NCBI RefSeq assembly: GCF_002506515.1
Contig: NZ_DAXS01000065.1
Location: 1 to 14,855, forward strand
Source: Caldivirga sp. UBA161
GTDB lineage: Archaea; Thermoproteota; Thermoprotei; Thermoproteales; Thermocladiaceae
Length of the DNA stretch: 14,855 nt
Reading direction: 5' to 3'
The notes beneath the pieces are model-generated. The model was not told where the DNA came from. It saw nothing but the letters and a program-made list of their open reading frames with translations, and did no database searches. The translations under genes and the position numbers were made by a program. Each line of letters opens with the position of its first letter. The stretch's first letter is position 1. Below, piece by piece: positions 1 to 6,958 of this stretch.

Positions 1-10
1 AGAATTCACT

Positions 11-700
11 ATGCCTTATAGGCTTCATGTACGCCTTACTCATCATGGTGATTGGAGTGTGGTGACGCGTAATTACCCTAATTTGAGTGTGGTTGGTTTA
101 TCGTCTTATGTTGTTAAGCCTAGTGAACTTACCCTCGAGGTTGTTGCTGTTCATGGCTTGGATTCCTCATTAATTAAGGATTTTATCAATGCATTGAGGA
201 GTGGGCTTGGTAACGTTTTCAGTGTGCTTTATGTTAATAATGTTTCACGGAGGTACTATGAGGTTGCCTTCCTAAGTGAATATAATGGTGTTTTAAAGTA
301 TGAGTTAATTAATGCCGGCTGCTTAACTGTTCAGTCGCGTGTTCATAATGGCGTTAAGGAATTCACAGCATACTTCACTGATAAGTCCACTGCTGAGTCT
401 GCCTGTGGGGCTCTTAAGAGCCGTGGTGATGTTGATTTAATTGAATGCACACCAATAAAGGTTAAGCATGAGTCGTTTAGTAATGGTTTAGCCTTAAGCA
501 CAATGTTAACGCATAGGGAGTTCCACGTTCTTAAGAGGGCCTATGAGGCAGGCTTCTTCAATGGCACTAGGGGTATTGAGTTGGGTGATTTAGCTAGGGA
601 GTTTGGGCTATCTAAATCAACGGTTAGCCATCACCTTAGGTCAGCGATTAGGAAGGTTCTTAGATTATACTTAAGTAGGGTGAATGATGGTGAGTATTGA
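11..700 (+). CDS. Bat-type helix-turn-helix transcriptional regulator (HTH_10 family)
   Basis: Predicted DNA-binding regulator of 229 residues. The C-terminal part (about residues 165-222) reads as an HTH_10 (bacterio-opsin activator-like) domain: an LTHREFHVLKRAYEAGFF helix, then LGDLAREFGLSKSTVSHHLR, in which the recognition helix is clear. The N-terminal 160 residues resemble the variable sensor-like domain of crenarchaeal members, which often begin with a similar basic stretch followed by a His-x-Gly-x-Trp-like motif (here HHGDW). No membrane segment or known ligand site is visible. The start is at base 11, so only ten upstream bases are present and the promoter is outside the window. The gene converges on crenactin with one base between the stops. 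The target is unknown; the family assignment is solid, the role is not. Confidence 0.85.
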   Translation: MPYRLHVRLTHHGDWSVVTRNYPNLSVVGLSSYVVKPSELTLEVVAVHGLDSSLIKDFINALRSGLGNVFSVLYVNNVSRRYYEVAFLSEYNGVLKYELINAGCLTVQSRVHNGVKEFTAYFTDKSTAESACGALKSRGDVDLIECTPIKVKHESFSNGLALSTMLTHREFHVLKRAYEAGFFNGTRGIELGDLAREFGLSKSTVSHHLRSAIRKVLRLYLSRVNDGEY

Positions 701-701
701 G

Positions 702-2012
702 TCATTGGTTTAGGAAGTACCAGCCCTCCTTAGTCCTCTCATTCCACTTAACGTTAAGTGGTAGGGCATAACCGTAAACTATTGAACCCTTCCATACGCT
801 AAACTGTGGGTCATTGACCAGCCTAACATTAACCCTCTCCGCTAATTCTGGGGATAATTTACTCATCATTATTTTAACCTTCTCAGGGCTTGTTACTGCA
901 ACATCCCTAAGGCCCTCCTGTGGTGCCTTCCAGTTGAAGGAGCCGCCGCTTAATATTATGTTTTCAAGTACCTTATCCTGAATCTCCACTGGCGTCCTCC
1001 TAACACTACTTATTACTGCGTCTGATATGCTCATTTCACCGTGGAATACCATGTCCCCAACAGTCACGTCCTCTATCGTTAACCTACCCTGCTGGGTATA
1101 GCTCCTGAATATTTCATGGTTTGGGTTAAAGAGTATTTCCCCTATTAGGAACCTCATCCAGGAGTACTCCTTAAGCTCAATGGTAACCAGTGGATTAACC
1201 TTAACTGATACCGCATACTTACCCGGCTCCTTTTTAGCCTTATTAATGGCTTCATCAAGGTCCCTTGGGATTAAGCCAGCCTCCCTCTTAACAACCTCAA
1301 CAACATAATCATCCTTAGCCAAGTCACCGTAGCCAGCGTCCTTAAGCACTTCCCTGGTTATTGCATTAGCCTCAGCCCCACCCCTATTCAAGGCCACTAT
1401 ACCATCCCTAATTGGCCCATAGCTTATTGGAACAACCTGGGTATTACCGTGCCCAGCCTCAATAACTATGCATGTAACGGCCTTCTCAGCTATGGCCACT
1501 GCGAAGGGTTGGTCAATGACGGTCACAGCCCTAACCGCATTACCACCCAACTCCCTATTAACGTCATCATGCAGTTCAACGAACCTCTCCTTCATGTAGT
1601 CCGGGGCCAATGCCGATAACGCAGCCACCACTAGGAAGCCCCTATAGTCACTCTGCCTAACGGCCTCACCGTGGAATTGAGCAATAGTGAACCTAGTCAT
1701 CTCCCTCACAACCCTCCAAGCATCCTCATCCTCCCTCCTCACTATTCCATCATGCAGGGGGTACTTGAGATTCCTTATTGCATCCCTAAGTGAACTAAGG
1801 TACTTTGATACTTCATCACCAACCACAACACCCCTACTTAAAACATCCCTAGGAATAAGGAGCTTCATGCTTTCAGGCAGGTCCCTAAGCAATAGACCCC
1901 TACTGGGCATAACCCTCGGTACCTCACCCAGGGTTATTGGGCCATACTTAAAGTAGCCTGTACCGTAGTCCTCAGCGTAGACAAACCTCGCCTTATATTT
2001 AACATCCTCCAC
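702..2012 (-). CDS. Crenactin, archaeal actin-like cytoskeletal ATPase
   Basis: Actin-fold protein of 436 residues, close to the usual crenactin length. It resembles Pyrobaculum crenactin (recalled, not searched) throughout, for example KYGPIT (23-28), RGLLLRDLPES (38-48), SALAPDYM (133-140), GGAEANAITRE (211-221) and YGYALPL (413-419). Actin nucleotide-site motifs are present: phosphate-1 loop around D15-G17-T18, phosphate-2 loop E185-A-G187-H-G189, adenosine motif LSGGSFN (354-360). Crenactin forms F-actin-like filaments and is linked to cell shape in rod-like Thermoproteales, where it is often encoded with arcadins; no arcadin is recognisable here. Translation starts at GTG on the complement of 2010-2012, since the only nearby upstream ATG is out of frame. 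A TATA-like box 24 nt upstream suggests a leaderless mRNA. Confidence 0.94.
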   Translation of the reverse strand: MEDVKYKARFVYAEDYGTGYFKYGPITLGEVPRVMPSRGLLLRDLPESMKLLIPRDVLSRGVVVGDEVSKYLSSLRDAIRNLKYPLHDGIVRREDEDAWRVVREMTRFTIAQFHGEAVRQSDYRGFLVVAALSALAPDYMKERFVELHDDVNRELGGNAVRAVTVIDQPFAVAIAEKAVTCIVIEAGHGNTQVVPISYGPIRDGIVALNRGGAEANAITREVLKDAGYGDLAKDDYVVEVVKREAGLIPRDLDEAINKAKKEPGKYAVSVKVNPLVTIELKEYSWMRFLIGEILFNPNHEIFRSYTQQGRLTIEDVTVGDMVFHGEMSISDAVISSVRRTPVEIQDKVLENIILSGGSFNWKAPQEGLRDVAVTSPEKVKIMMSKLSPELAERVNVRLVNDPQFSVWKGSIVYGYALPLNVKWNERTKEGWYFLNQ

Positions 2013-2031
2013 AACTGCGACTACGCATACT

Positions 2032-2041
2032 CCTTAAAAAC
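2032..2041 (-). promoter_or_regulatory. TATA-like box for crenactin
   Basis: On the minus strand this reads GTTTTTAAGG, centred about 24 nt upstream of the crenactin GTG, the spacing expected for a leaderless archaeal transcript. It is one half of a divergent promoter region shared with eL20. Confidence 0.5.
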
Positions 2042-2100
2042 AATTATGCTCACTACCGGCTCATGCATGAGGGTAGGAGGCTTGGAGCCTAGTGCTATAA

Positions 2101-2110
2101 TTTATAAAAG
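2101..2110 (+). promoter_or_regulatory. TATA box for the eL20-pfdA-ftsY operon
   Basis: TTTATAAAAG is centred 27 nt before GTG 2132 and 30 nt before ATG 2135. It is a near-consensus archaeal TATA element and implies a leaderless or nearly leaderless transcript starting at about 2131. Confidence 0.75.
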
Positions 2111-2134
2111 GCTCCTGCGCTCGGCTGATCAGTG

Positions 2135-2389
2135 ATGGGCTTGGTTAAGGTGTATAGTGTTTCAGGGTGGTTTAAGGATAGGAGTAACGTGTGGAGGAAG
2201 TTCAGGATTGAGGTCACTGCCATTAATGAAGGTGATGCCAGGGAGAAGGTTTACACTAGGATTGGTGGAGGCCATAAGGTTCCCAGGAATTTAATTAAGG
2301 TGGAGTCAATTACTGAGGTTAACCCCAGTGAGGTTAAGGACCGTTACATTAAGCAGCTCCTAAGCCTTGATAAACTGGTGACGTGGTGA
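2135..2389 (+). CDS. rpl18a: Large subunit ribosomal protein eL20 (LX, L18a family)
   Basis: Small basic ribosomal protein of 84 residues. It shows the LX/L18a signature: a strand with GWF near the start, FRIEVTAINEGDAREKVY in the middle, a GGGHKVPRNLIKVESI turn, and a short C-terminal helix. Length matches the archaeal LX family, which is a single-domain version of eukaryotic L18a. The initiator is either ATG 2135 or the GTG directly before it at 2132; TATA spacing slightly favours 2132 as the transcript end, so this choice is open by one codon. It is first in an operon with prefoldin alpha and ftsY, a common archaeal arrangement. The genes often found upstream in that cluster (eL39, eL31, aIF6) are absent here, replaced by divergent crenactin. 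Confidence 0.93.
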   Translation: MGLVKVYSVSGWFKDRSNVWRKFRIEVTAINEGDAREKVYTRIGGGHKVPRNLIKVESITEVNPSEVKDRYIKQLLSLDKLVTW

Positions 2390-2391
2390 AT

Positions 2392-2865
2392 ATGAGTGAG
2401 GGTAGGAGGCTAGTTATAACGCAGGATCAGTTAGAGGAGCTGGCTGAGCGGTATAATGAGTTAGTTAACCTAGTTAACACGCTGTCCCAGAACTTAACTG
2501 TACTTAACATGACTATTAATGAATTGAATAACGCTAAGGCCGTCCTTGAGCAGTTGAGTAAGGGGGTTGTTAGTGACTCATACGTCACAATAGGTGGTGG
2601 GATTTATGTTAAGGCTGAGGCTAAGGATACTGCTAAGGCTCTTGTGGATATTGGGGAGGGTTACGTGGCTGAAATGCCCATACCCCAGGCCATTGAGTTA
2701 ATAAACGGTAGGTTGAATGAACTTAATGCCGCCAAGGGGAAGCTTGAGCAGGAGTTGGCTCAGGCAATTAGGAGTAGTAGTGAGGTGAGGGATTTATTAA
2801 CAGTCATATACTCATCCCTAGCCCGTTCACAGGGTGGCGCGGTAGGGCCTAAGGCGGGTCCGTAA
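2392..2865 (+). CDS. pfdA: Prefoldin alpha subunit
   Basis: Alpha subunit of the ATP-independent jellyfish-shaped prefoldin chaperone (two alpha, four beta) that passes unfolded proteins to the thermosome. The 157 residues show the expected layout: an N-terminal coiled-coil helix rich in Leu, Asn and Glu (about 7-60), a central beta-hairpin region with VTIGGGIYVKA and VDIGEGYVAEMP, and a C-terminal coiled-coil helix (about 98-145). A Gly/Pro-rich tail follows. ATG 2392 is preferred over in-frame GTG codons at 2383 and 2386, which overlap the end of eL20; GGTGA motifs lie at 2377-2381 and 2385-2389, the first being 10 nt before the ATG. The partner beta subunit is not in the window. Tight spacing indicates co-transcription with eL20 and ftsY. 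Confidence 0.93.
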   Translation: MSEGRRLVITQDQLEELAERYNELVNLVNTLSQNLTVLNMTINELNNAKAVLEQLSKGVVSDSYVTIGGGIYVKAEAKDTAKALVDIGEGYVAEMPIPQAIELINGRLNELNAAKGKLEQELAQAIRSSSEVRDLLTVIYSSLARSQGGAVGPKAGP

Positions 2866-2867
2866 CC

Positions 2868-3776
2868 ATGTTTAATAGGCTTAAGTCAGCGTTCTCAAGC
2901 CTAGTGAAGGCTATTGGTGATGCAGTAACTCAAAGGGAATTAACTGAGGATGATGTTAATAAGCTCCTGGGGGAATTTGAGGAGAGGCTAATAGAGTATG
3001 ATGTAGCCTTCGACACTGCTGAGGCATTAATCAATGAACTTAAGGCTAAGTTAATAGGCGTTAAGGTGCCTAGGTTTAGTAATGATGATTACATTAAGGT
3101 ATTAGTAAGGGATGCATTAATGAACCTACTATCAAACATTCCCGACGTAGACTTCGATGAATTCATTAAAGGCGTTAAGAAGAGGCCAATAATACTCCTC
3201 TTCCTAGGGCCAAATGGCTACGGTAAAACAACTACAATAGCTAAGTTAACTAATATGCTTCTTAAGAGGGGCATGAGTGTAGTCTGGGCTGCCGCAGACA
3301 CCTATAGGGCTGGTGCAGTTGAGCAGTTGGAGGGGCATGCAGCTAAGCTTGGGGTAAGGGTCATAAAGCACCCATATGGCTCCGACCCAGCCTCAGTAGC
3401 ATATGATGCAATAGAGCATGCTAAGGCTAGGGGTATTAGCGTCGTAATGATTGATACAGCTGGCAGAATGCACACTGATAGGAACCTAATGGAGGAGCTT
3501 AGGAAGGTTTACAGGGTTTCATCACCAGACGCCTCAATATTCATAGTTGACGCATTAATGGGTAATGATGCGGTTGATGTTGCTAGGACGTACAGTAAGT
3601 ACATACCCATTGACTTCGTAGTGGTTACTAAGGTTGACGCCTACGTTAAGGGTGGTGTAATACTAACCCTGCTTTATGAACTTAAGAAGCCAATAATCTT
3701 CCTAGGTACAGGGCAGGGCTACAATGACTTAGCTAAATTCAATAAACTGGACTTCATAAATAAACTACTGGAGTAA
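2868..3776 (+). CDS. ftsY: Signal recognition particle receptor FtsY
   Basis: SRP-family GTPase that docks SRP-bound ribosomes at the membrane. The 302 residues carry an N domain (about 1-95) and a complete NG GTPase domain: G1 GPNGYGKT (114-121), DTYRAGA (144-150), G3 DTAGR (196-200), G4 TKVD (254-257) and the closing GTGQ loop (280-283) before YNDL. DALMGNDAVDVA matches the FtsY/Ffh consensus DALxGNDAV. There is no long acidic A domain, as usual in archaea. The conserved Gly-Thr-Ala stretch after G4 is replaced by Ala-Tyr-Val (DAYVKGG), a modest deviation. It starts two bases after the prefoldin stop with no clear SD site, so translation may depend on coupling. It is the last gene of the operon. 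Confidence 0.97.
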   Translation: MFNRLKSAFSSLVKAIGDAVTQRELTEDDVNKLLGEFEERLIEYDVAFDTAEALINELKAKLIGVKVPRFSNDDYIKVLVRDALMNLLSNIPDVDFDEFIKGVKKRPIILLFLGPNGYGKTTTIAKLTNMLLKRGMSVVWAAADTYRAGAVEQLEGHAAKLGVRVIKHPYGSDPASVAYDAIEHAKARGISVVMIDTAGRMHTDRNLMEELRKVYRVSSPDASIFIVDALMGNDAVDVARTYSKYIPIDFVVVTKVDAYVKGGVILTLLYELKKPIIFLGTGQGYNDLAKFNKLDFINKLLE

Positions 3777-3815
3777 TGGTTTATTTAATTACATCGCTGT
3801 GGGAAATCATTAATA

Positions 3816-3829
3816 ATTATTCGAATAAT
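3816..3829. repeat. 14-bp perfect palindrome upstream of the sugar operon
   Basis: ATTATTCGAATAAT equals its own reverse complement. It lies in the AT-rich 168-bp gap between ftsY and the first oxidoreductase, about 90 bp upstream of the TATA element. It could be an operator or a chance product of AT-rich sequence. An 11-bp direct repeat, TATTTAATTAC, flanks it at 3782-3792 and 3863-3873. Confidence 0.4.
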
Positions 3830-3916
3830 ATAAATGCCCATTAATATAATTATAGGGCTTTATATTTAATTACTTAAACATCACAAATCAACGCACATTA
3901 TGTAGTTTACGGTAAA

Positions 3917-3924
3917 TTTAAAAA
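3917..3924 (+). promoter_or_regulatory. TATA box for the sugar oxidoreductase operon
   Basis: TTTAAAAA is centred about 25 nt before ATG 3945, preceded by CGGTAAA in the BRE position. The spacing predicts a leaderless mRNA beginning at or beside the ATG and supports that start. Confidence 0.7.
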
Positions 3925-3944
3925 CTCATCGTATACGTAATAGT

Positions 3945-4973
3945 ATGAACTCTACTTCTGGGAATGAGGTTAGGCTTGGTTTTGTGGGTGCTGGTAGGCG
4001 TGGTAGGGAGCTTATGGCTGCTGCTAAGGGGGCTGGGGCTGAGCTTATTGCTGCCGCTGATGTTAGTGAAGCCGCCTTAAGGGAGGCCGCCGGTAAGTTT
4101 AATGTTAGGGTTTATACTGATGTTGATGAGATGCTTAATAGGGAGGAGCTTAATGCTGTTGTTGTCTCAACGCCAATTAGGCTCCACGTTAACCACATTA
4201 TGATGGCCCTTGATCATGGGTTAGATGTGCTTGTTGAGAAGCCTGTAACCTTAAGCATTAATGAGGCTAATGAATTACTTAAGAGGGTTAAGGTGAGTGA
4301 CCGTATTGTGGTTGTTGGCTTCCAGAATAGGTACTCTGAGGCTGTTAATGGGGTTAGGGGTATTATTAATGATTGCCGTAAATCAATGTTCGCAGGCTAC
4401 TGGTACTGGACAATACCACCAATACCTTGGTTTAGGCGTAGGAGTGAGACTGGTGGGCAGGTTGTTGAGCAGGTTATACACATGATTGACTTGGCCAGGT
4501 ACCTCATGGGTGATGTTCAATCAGTCTACGCATCCTACACTGAGGCTGGTAGGGATACTGAGGAGGATAGGGGGTTGGGTTTTGAGAATTGGGCAAGCTA
4601 CAGCCTAACAATGGTGTTTAAGAGTGGTGCAGTTGGGTCAATACACAGCACCTATGCACTATACCCTGAGCTTGGGAGGGAGTTACCGTTAGTTGGCTTT
4701 GATGTGGTGTGTAGGGAGGAGTTAATTAGGTTCACTGGCTTTAATGAGGCTAAGGTGTATAGGAGGGGTGGGGAGGCTATTACCTTTAAGTCATCAATAG
4801 ACTCAACGGTTAACATGTTTAAGGCCTTTATTCAAGCGGTATTAACTAGGGATAAGGGGATTGTACCCACAGTGTATGAGGATGCGTATTGGAGTAATGT
4901 AGTTGCATTAGCGGCCAATGAATCAGCATTAACTGGTAGGGTTATTAACGTTAATGATTACGCATTGAGGTGA
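3945..4973 (+). CDS. Gfo/Idh/MocA family NAD(P)-dependent oxidoreductase (first copy)
   Basis: Cytoplasmic sugar or polyol dehydrogenase of 342 residues. The N-terminal Rossmann domain has GAGRRG (15-20) and a strand ending in AAADVS that suggests NAD binding. The family hallmark EKP is at 98-100, with K99 expected to be catalytic. The C-terminal domain holds the GGQVVEQVIHMIDLARYLMG block (170-189), corresponding to the GGxxx(D/E)xxxHxxD active-site helix, with E175, H179 and D182. Family members oxidise myo-inositol, glucose, glycosides or related hydroxyls, but substrate cannot be read from sequence. It is first in an operon with a TIM-barrel isomerase and a second oxidoreductase of the same family. 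Only about a third of residues look shared with the second copy, so they are not a recent duplication. Confidence 0.92.
   Translation: MNSTSGNEVRLGFVGAGRRGRELMAAAKGAGAELIAAADVSEAALREAAGKFNVRVYTDVDEMLNREELNAVVVSTPIRLHVNHIMMALDHGLDVLVEKPVTLSINEANELLKRVKVSDRIVVVGFQNRYSEAVNGVRGIINDCRKSMFAGYWYWTIPPIPWFRRRSETGGQVVEQVIHMIDLARYLMGDVQSVYASYTEAGRDTEEDRGLGFENWASYSLTMVFKSGAVGSIHSTYALYPELGRELPLVGFDVVCREELIRFTGFNEAKVYRRGGEAITFKSSIDSTVNMFKAFIQAVLTRDKGIVPTVYEDAYWSNVVALAANESALTGRVINVNDYALR
4967..4973 (+). promoter_or_regulatory. Shine-Dalgarno site for the TIM-barrel isomerase
   Basis: GAGGTGA is complementary to the archaeal 16S rRNA 3' end. It ends in the TGA stop of the upstream oxidoreductase and lies 5 nt before the GTG start at 4979, so it fixes that start and couples the two genes. 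Confidence 0.8.
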
Positions 4974-4978
4974 GTTGA

Positions 4979-5818
4979 GTGCGTATTGCCACTGACCTAT
5001 GGCATAGGAGGGGCTCCTCAATAGTTGATGAGCTTAAGTTAATTAAGGATGCTGGCTTTGATGGTGTTGAATTCACCTTCTCCGAGGCTAATGAGGCATT
5101 ACCCAATGTCTCAGATAGGGGTTACTTGAGGATTGAGCACATTAATGATGATGTTGAGGCACTCCGTAAGGCTAGTAGTGGTGTTGGGCTTGAGGTTCAT
5201 TCAGTTAGGAGTGGGCTGCTTTGGAGGTACCCATTAACTTCACTTGATTCAGCAGTTAGGGGTAAGGCAATTGACTTAGTTAGGAGGGAACTTGAGGCAT
5301 GCCACCGCCTGGGTGCATCAGCCTTACTAATAGTTCCAGGTGTCGTTAATGAGGATACACCATACGATAAAGCCTATGAGTTGGCTCAAGGGGCCTTAAG
5401 GGGCTTAATTAAGGATGCTGAGGATTTAGGCGTTAGCCTAGCCATTGAGAATGTCTGCAATAACTTCCTTCAAAGCCCCCTCGAGTTCGCTAGGTTCATT
5501 GATGAGTTAGCCTCACCAATGGTTGGGGCTTACTTGGATGTTGGTAATGTAATGGATTGTAGGCTTGGCTACCCACAGCATTGGGTTAGGGTACTGGGTG
5601 GTAGGGTTAAGAGGGTTCACATTAAGGATTACAGCCTTGGGTTAAGGGGTATTGTTGACTTATTTAACGGTGATGTTAATTGGCCTGCAGTCATGGGGGC
5701 TTTAAGGGATGTTGGCTATAATGGCTACTTAACGGCTGAACTTCACCCATTTAATGCAGCCTATGAGCTTTACTTTAAGCAGTTGGCTGAGAGGATGAGG
5801 CTCCTCTTAAGGCTTTAG
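4979..5818 (+). CDS. Sugar phosphate isomerase/epimerase-like TIM-barrel protein (AP_endonuc_2 family)
   Basis: Xylose-isomerase-like TIM barrel of 279 residues. Candidate divalent-metal ligands are in family positions: E157 (AIENV), D187 (YLDVGN), H214 (HIKDY) and E254 (AELHP). Relatives include L-ribulose-5-phosphate and ketose 3-epimerases, inosose dehydratase, hydroxypyruvate isomerase and C-glycoside-cleaving lyases, so the reaction could be epimerisation, dehydration or elimination on a keto-sugar. It starts at GTG 4979 behind a strong SD site, and ends exactly where the next oxidoreductase's leader begins. Sandwiching between two Gfo/Idh/MocA genes suggests that it acts on an oxidised intermediate. 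No signal peptide is visible. Family is confident; substrate is unknown. Confidence 0.9.
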   Translation: MRIATDLWHRRGSSIVDELKLIKDAGFDGVEFTFSEANEALPNVSDRGYLRIEHINDDVEALRKASSGVGLEVHSVRSGLLWRYPLTSLDSAVRGKAIDLVRRELEACHRLGASALLIVPGVVNEDTPYDKAYELAQGALRGLIKDAEDLGVSLAIENVCNNFLQSPLEFARFIDELASPMVGAYLDVGNVMDCRLGYPQHWVRVLGGRVKRVHIKDYSLGLRGIVDLFNGDVNWPAVMGALRDVGYNGYLTAELHPFNAAYELYFKQLAERMRLLLRL

Positions 5819-5822
5819 GTGG
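5817..5822 (+). promoter_or_regulatory. Shine-Dalgarno site selecting ATG 5828
   Basis: AGGTGG overlaps the TAG stop of the isomerase and lies 5 nt before ATG 5828. It also contains the in-frame GTG at 5819, which is therefore unlikely to be the start. Confidence 0.7.
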
Positions 5823-5827
5823 TTTCC

Positions 5828-6958
5828 ATGGGTAGGGTTATTGGTGTTGGTTTAATTGGGCATGGATTCATGGGTAGGGCTCATAGCCTAGCATGGAGGA
5901 ATATTACATTATTCACTGATAGCCCAATAACCCCAGTGCTTAAGGCTGTGGCTGGTAGGAGGGAGGATGCTGTTAGGGAGTTTGCAGGTAGGTTTGGGTT
6001 TGAGAAGTATTACACTGATTATAGGCTCATGATTAAGGACCCTGGCATTGAGGTTATTGATAATGTTGCGCCAAATTACATGCATAAGGAGCCTACCATT
6101 GAGGCCATTGAGGCTGGTAAGCATGTTATTGTTGAGAAGCCCCCAGCCTTAAGTGCAGGGGAGGCTTATGAGATGTATAAGGCTGCTGAGAGGGCTAATG
6201 TAATCAACATGATTGCCTTCAATTATAGGTTTGTACCAGCCATTATTCTAGCTAGGCAATTAATTAGTAGTGGGAGGTTGGGTAGGATATATCATTTTAG
6301 GGCATTCTACCTCCAACAAAGCCTAGCTAACCCAAGCACCCCAATGACTTGGAGGCTTAGGCGTGAGTACGCTGGCTTCGGTACATTAGCTGACTTAGGC
6401 AGCCACGTGATTGACTTAGCAAGGTACCTTATTGGTGAGGTTAATGAGGTTAATGGGGTATTATACACGTTTAATAGGCTTAGGTTGAATCCAGCCAGTG
6501 GTGTTAGTGAGGAGGTTAATGTTGATGAGGGGTTCACTGCAATGGTTAAGTTCAGTAATGGTGCTGTTGGAGTCATTGAAGCCTCTAAACTGGCCACCGG
6601 CCACTTTAATTCACTAATAATTGAGGTTAATGGTAGTGAGGGCTCAATTAGGTTTAACCTAGAGAGGATTAATGAGCTTGAAGTCTACTTCACCAGTGAT
6701 GGTGAGTTAAGCGGCTTTAGGAGCATCCTAGTGACTCAGGGGAGCCACCCATTTATTAAATTCTGGTGGCCGCCTGGGCATGTATTGGGTTGGGAGCACA
6801 CGTTCACTCATGAAATATACCACTTCCTAACTAGGCTTAATGAGGGTAGGAGCATAGTACCTGAGGCTGCTGATTTTAAGGATGGTTGGAGGGTTATGAG
6901 TATTATTGAGGCCATTGCCAAATCCTCTGAGGAGGGGAATTGGGTTACAGTCCCCTAA
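5828..6958 (+). CDS. Gfo/Idh/MocA family NAD(P)-dependent oxidoreductase (second copy)
   Basis: Second sugar dehydrogenase of the operon, 376 residues from ATG 5828. The Rossmann motif is GHGFMG (11-16), the catalytic motif EKPP (103-106, K104). The C-terminal active-site block GFGTLADLGSHVIDLARYL supplies D189, H193 and D196. A Trp/Pro-rich segment, KFWWPPGHVLGWEHTF (311-326), is typical of a subgroup and probably lines the substrate pocket. It is longer than the first copy and its loop sequences differ, so the two probably oxidise different substrates or positions. It is the last gene of the operon. Its stop overlaps that of the convergent minus-strand IolE-like gene by four bases. An in-frame GTG at 5819 is rejected as start because it lies inside the SD site. 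Confidence 0.92.
   Translation: MGRVIGVGLIGHGFMGRAHSLAWRNITLFTDSPITPVLKAVAGRREDAVREFAGRFGFEKYYTDYRLMIKDPGIEVIDNVAPNYMHKEPTIEAIEAGKHVIVEKPPALSAGEAYEMYKAAERANVINMIAFNYRFVPAIILARQLISSGRLGRIYHFRAFYLQQSLANPSTPMTWRLRREYAGFGTLADLGSHVIDLARYLIGEVNEVNGVLYTFNRLRLNPASGVSEEVNVDEGFTAMVKFSNGAVGVIEASKLATGHFNSLIIEVNGSEGSIRFNLERINELEVYFTSDGELSGFRSILVTQGSHPFIKFWWPPGHVLGWEHTFTHEIYHFLTRLNEGRSIVPEAADFKDGWRVMSIIEAIAKSSEEGNWVTVP

Noticed and set aside
1687..1956. Plus-strand open frame antisense to crenactin
   Set aside because: Composition is low-complexity Ser/Leu/Thr from the reverse of a strongly conserved gene, with no family likeness and no promoter; a shadow frame.
2078..2090. Inverted repeat AGGCT-TGG-AGCCT between crenactin and eL20
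   Set aside because: Five-bp arms with a three-base loop are too short to separate from chance, though the position is suggestive.
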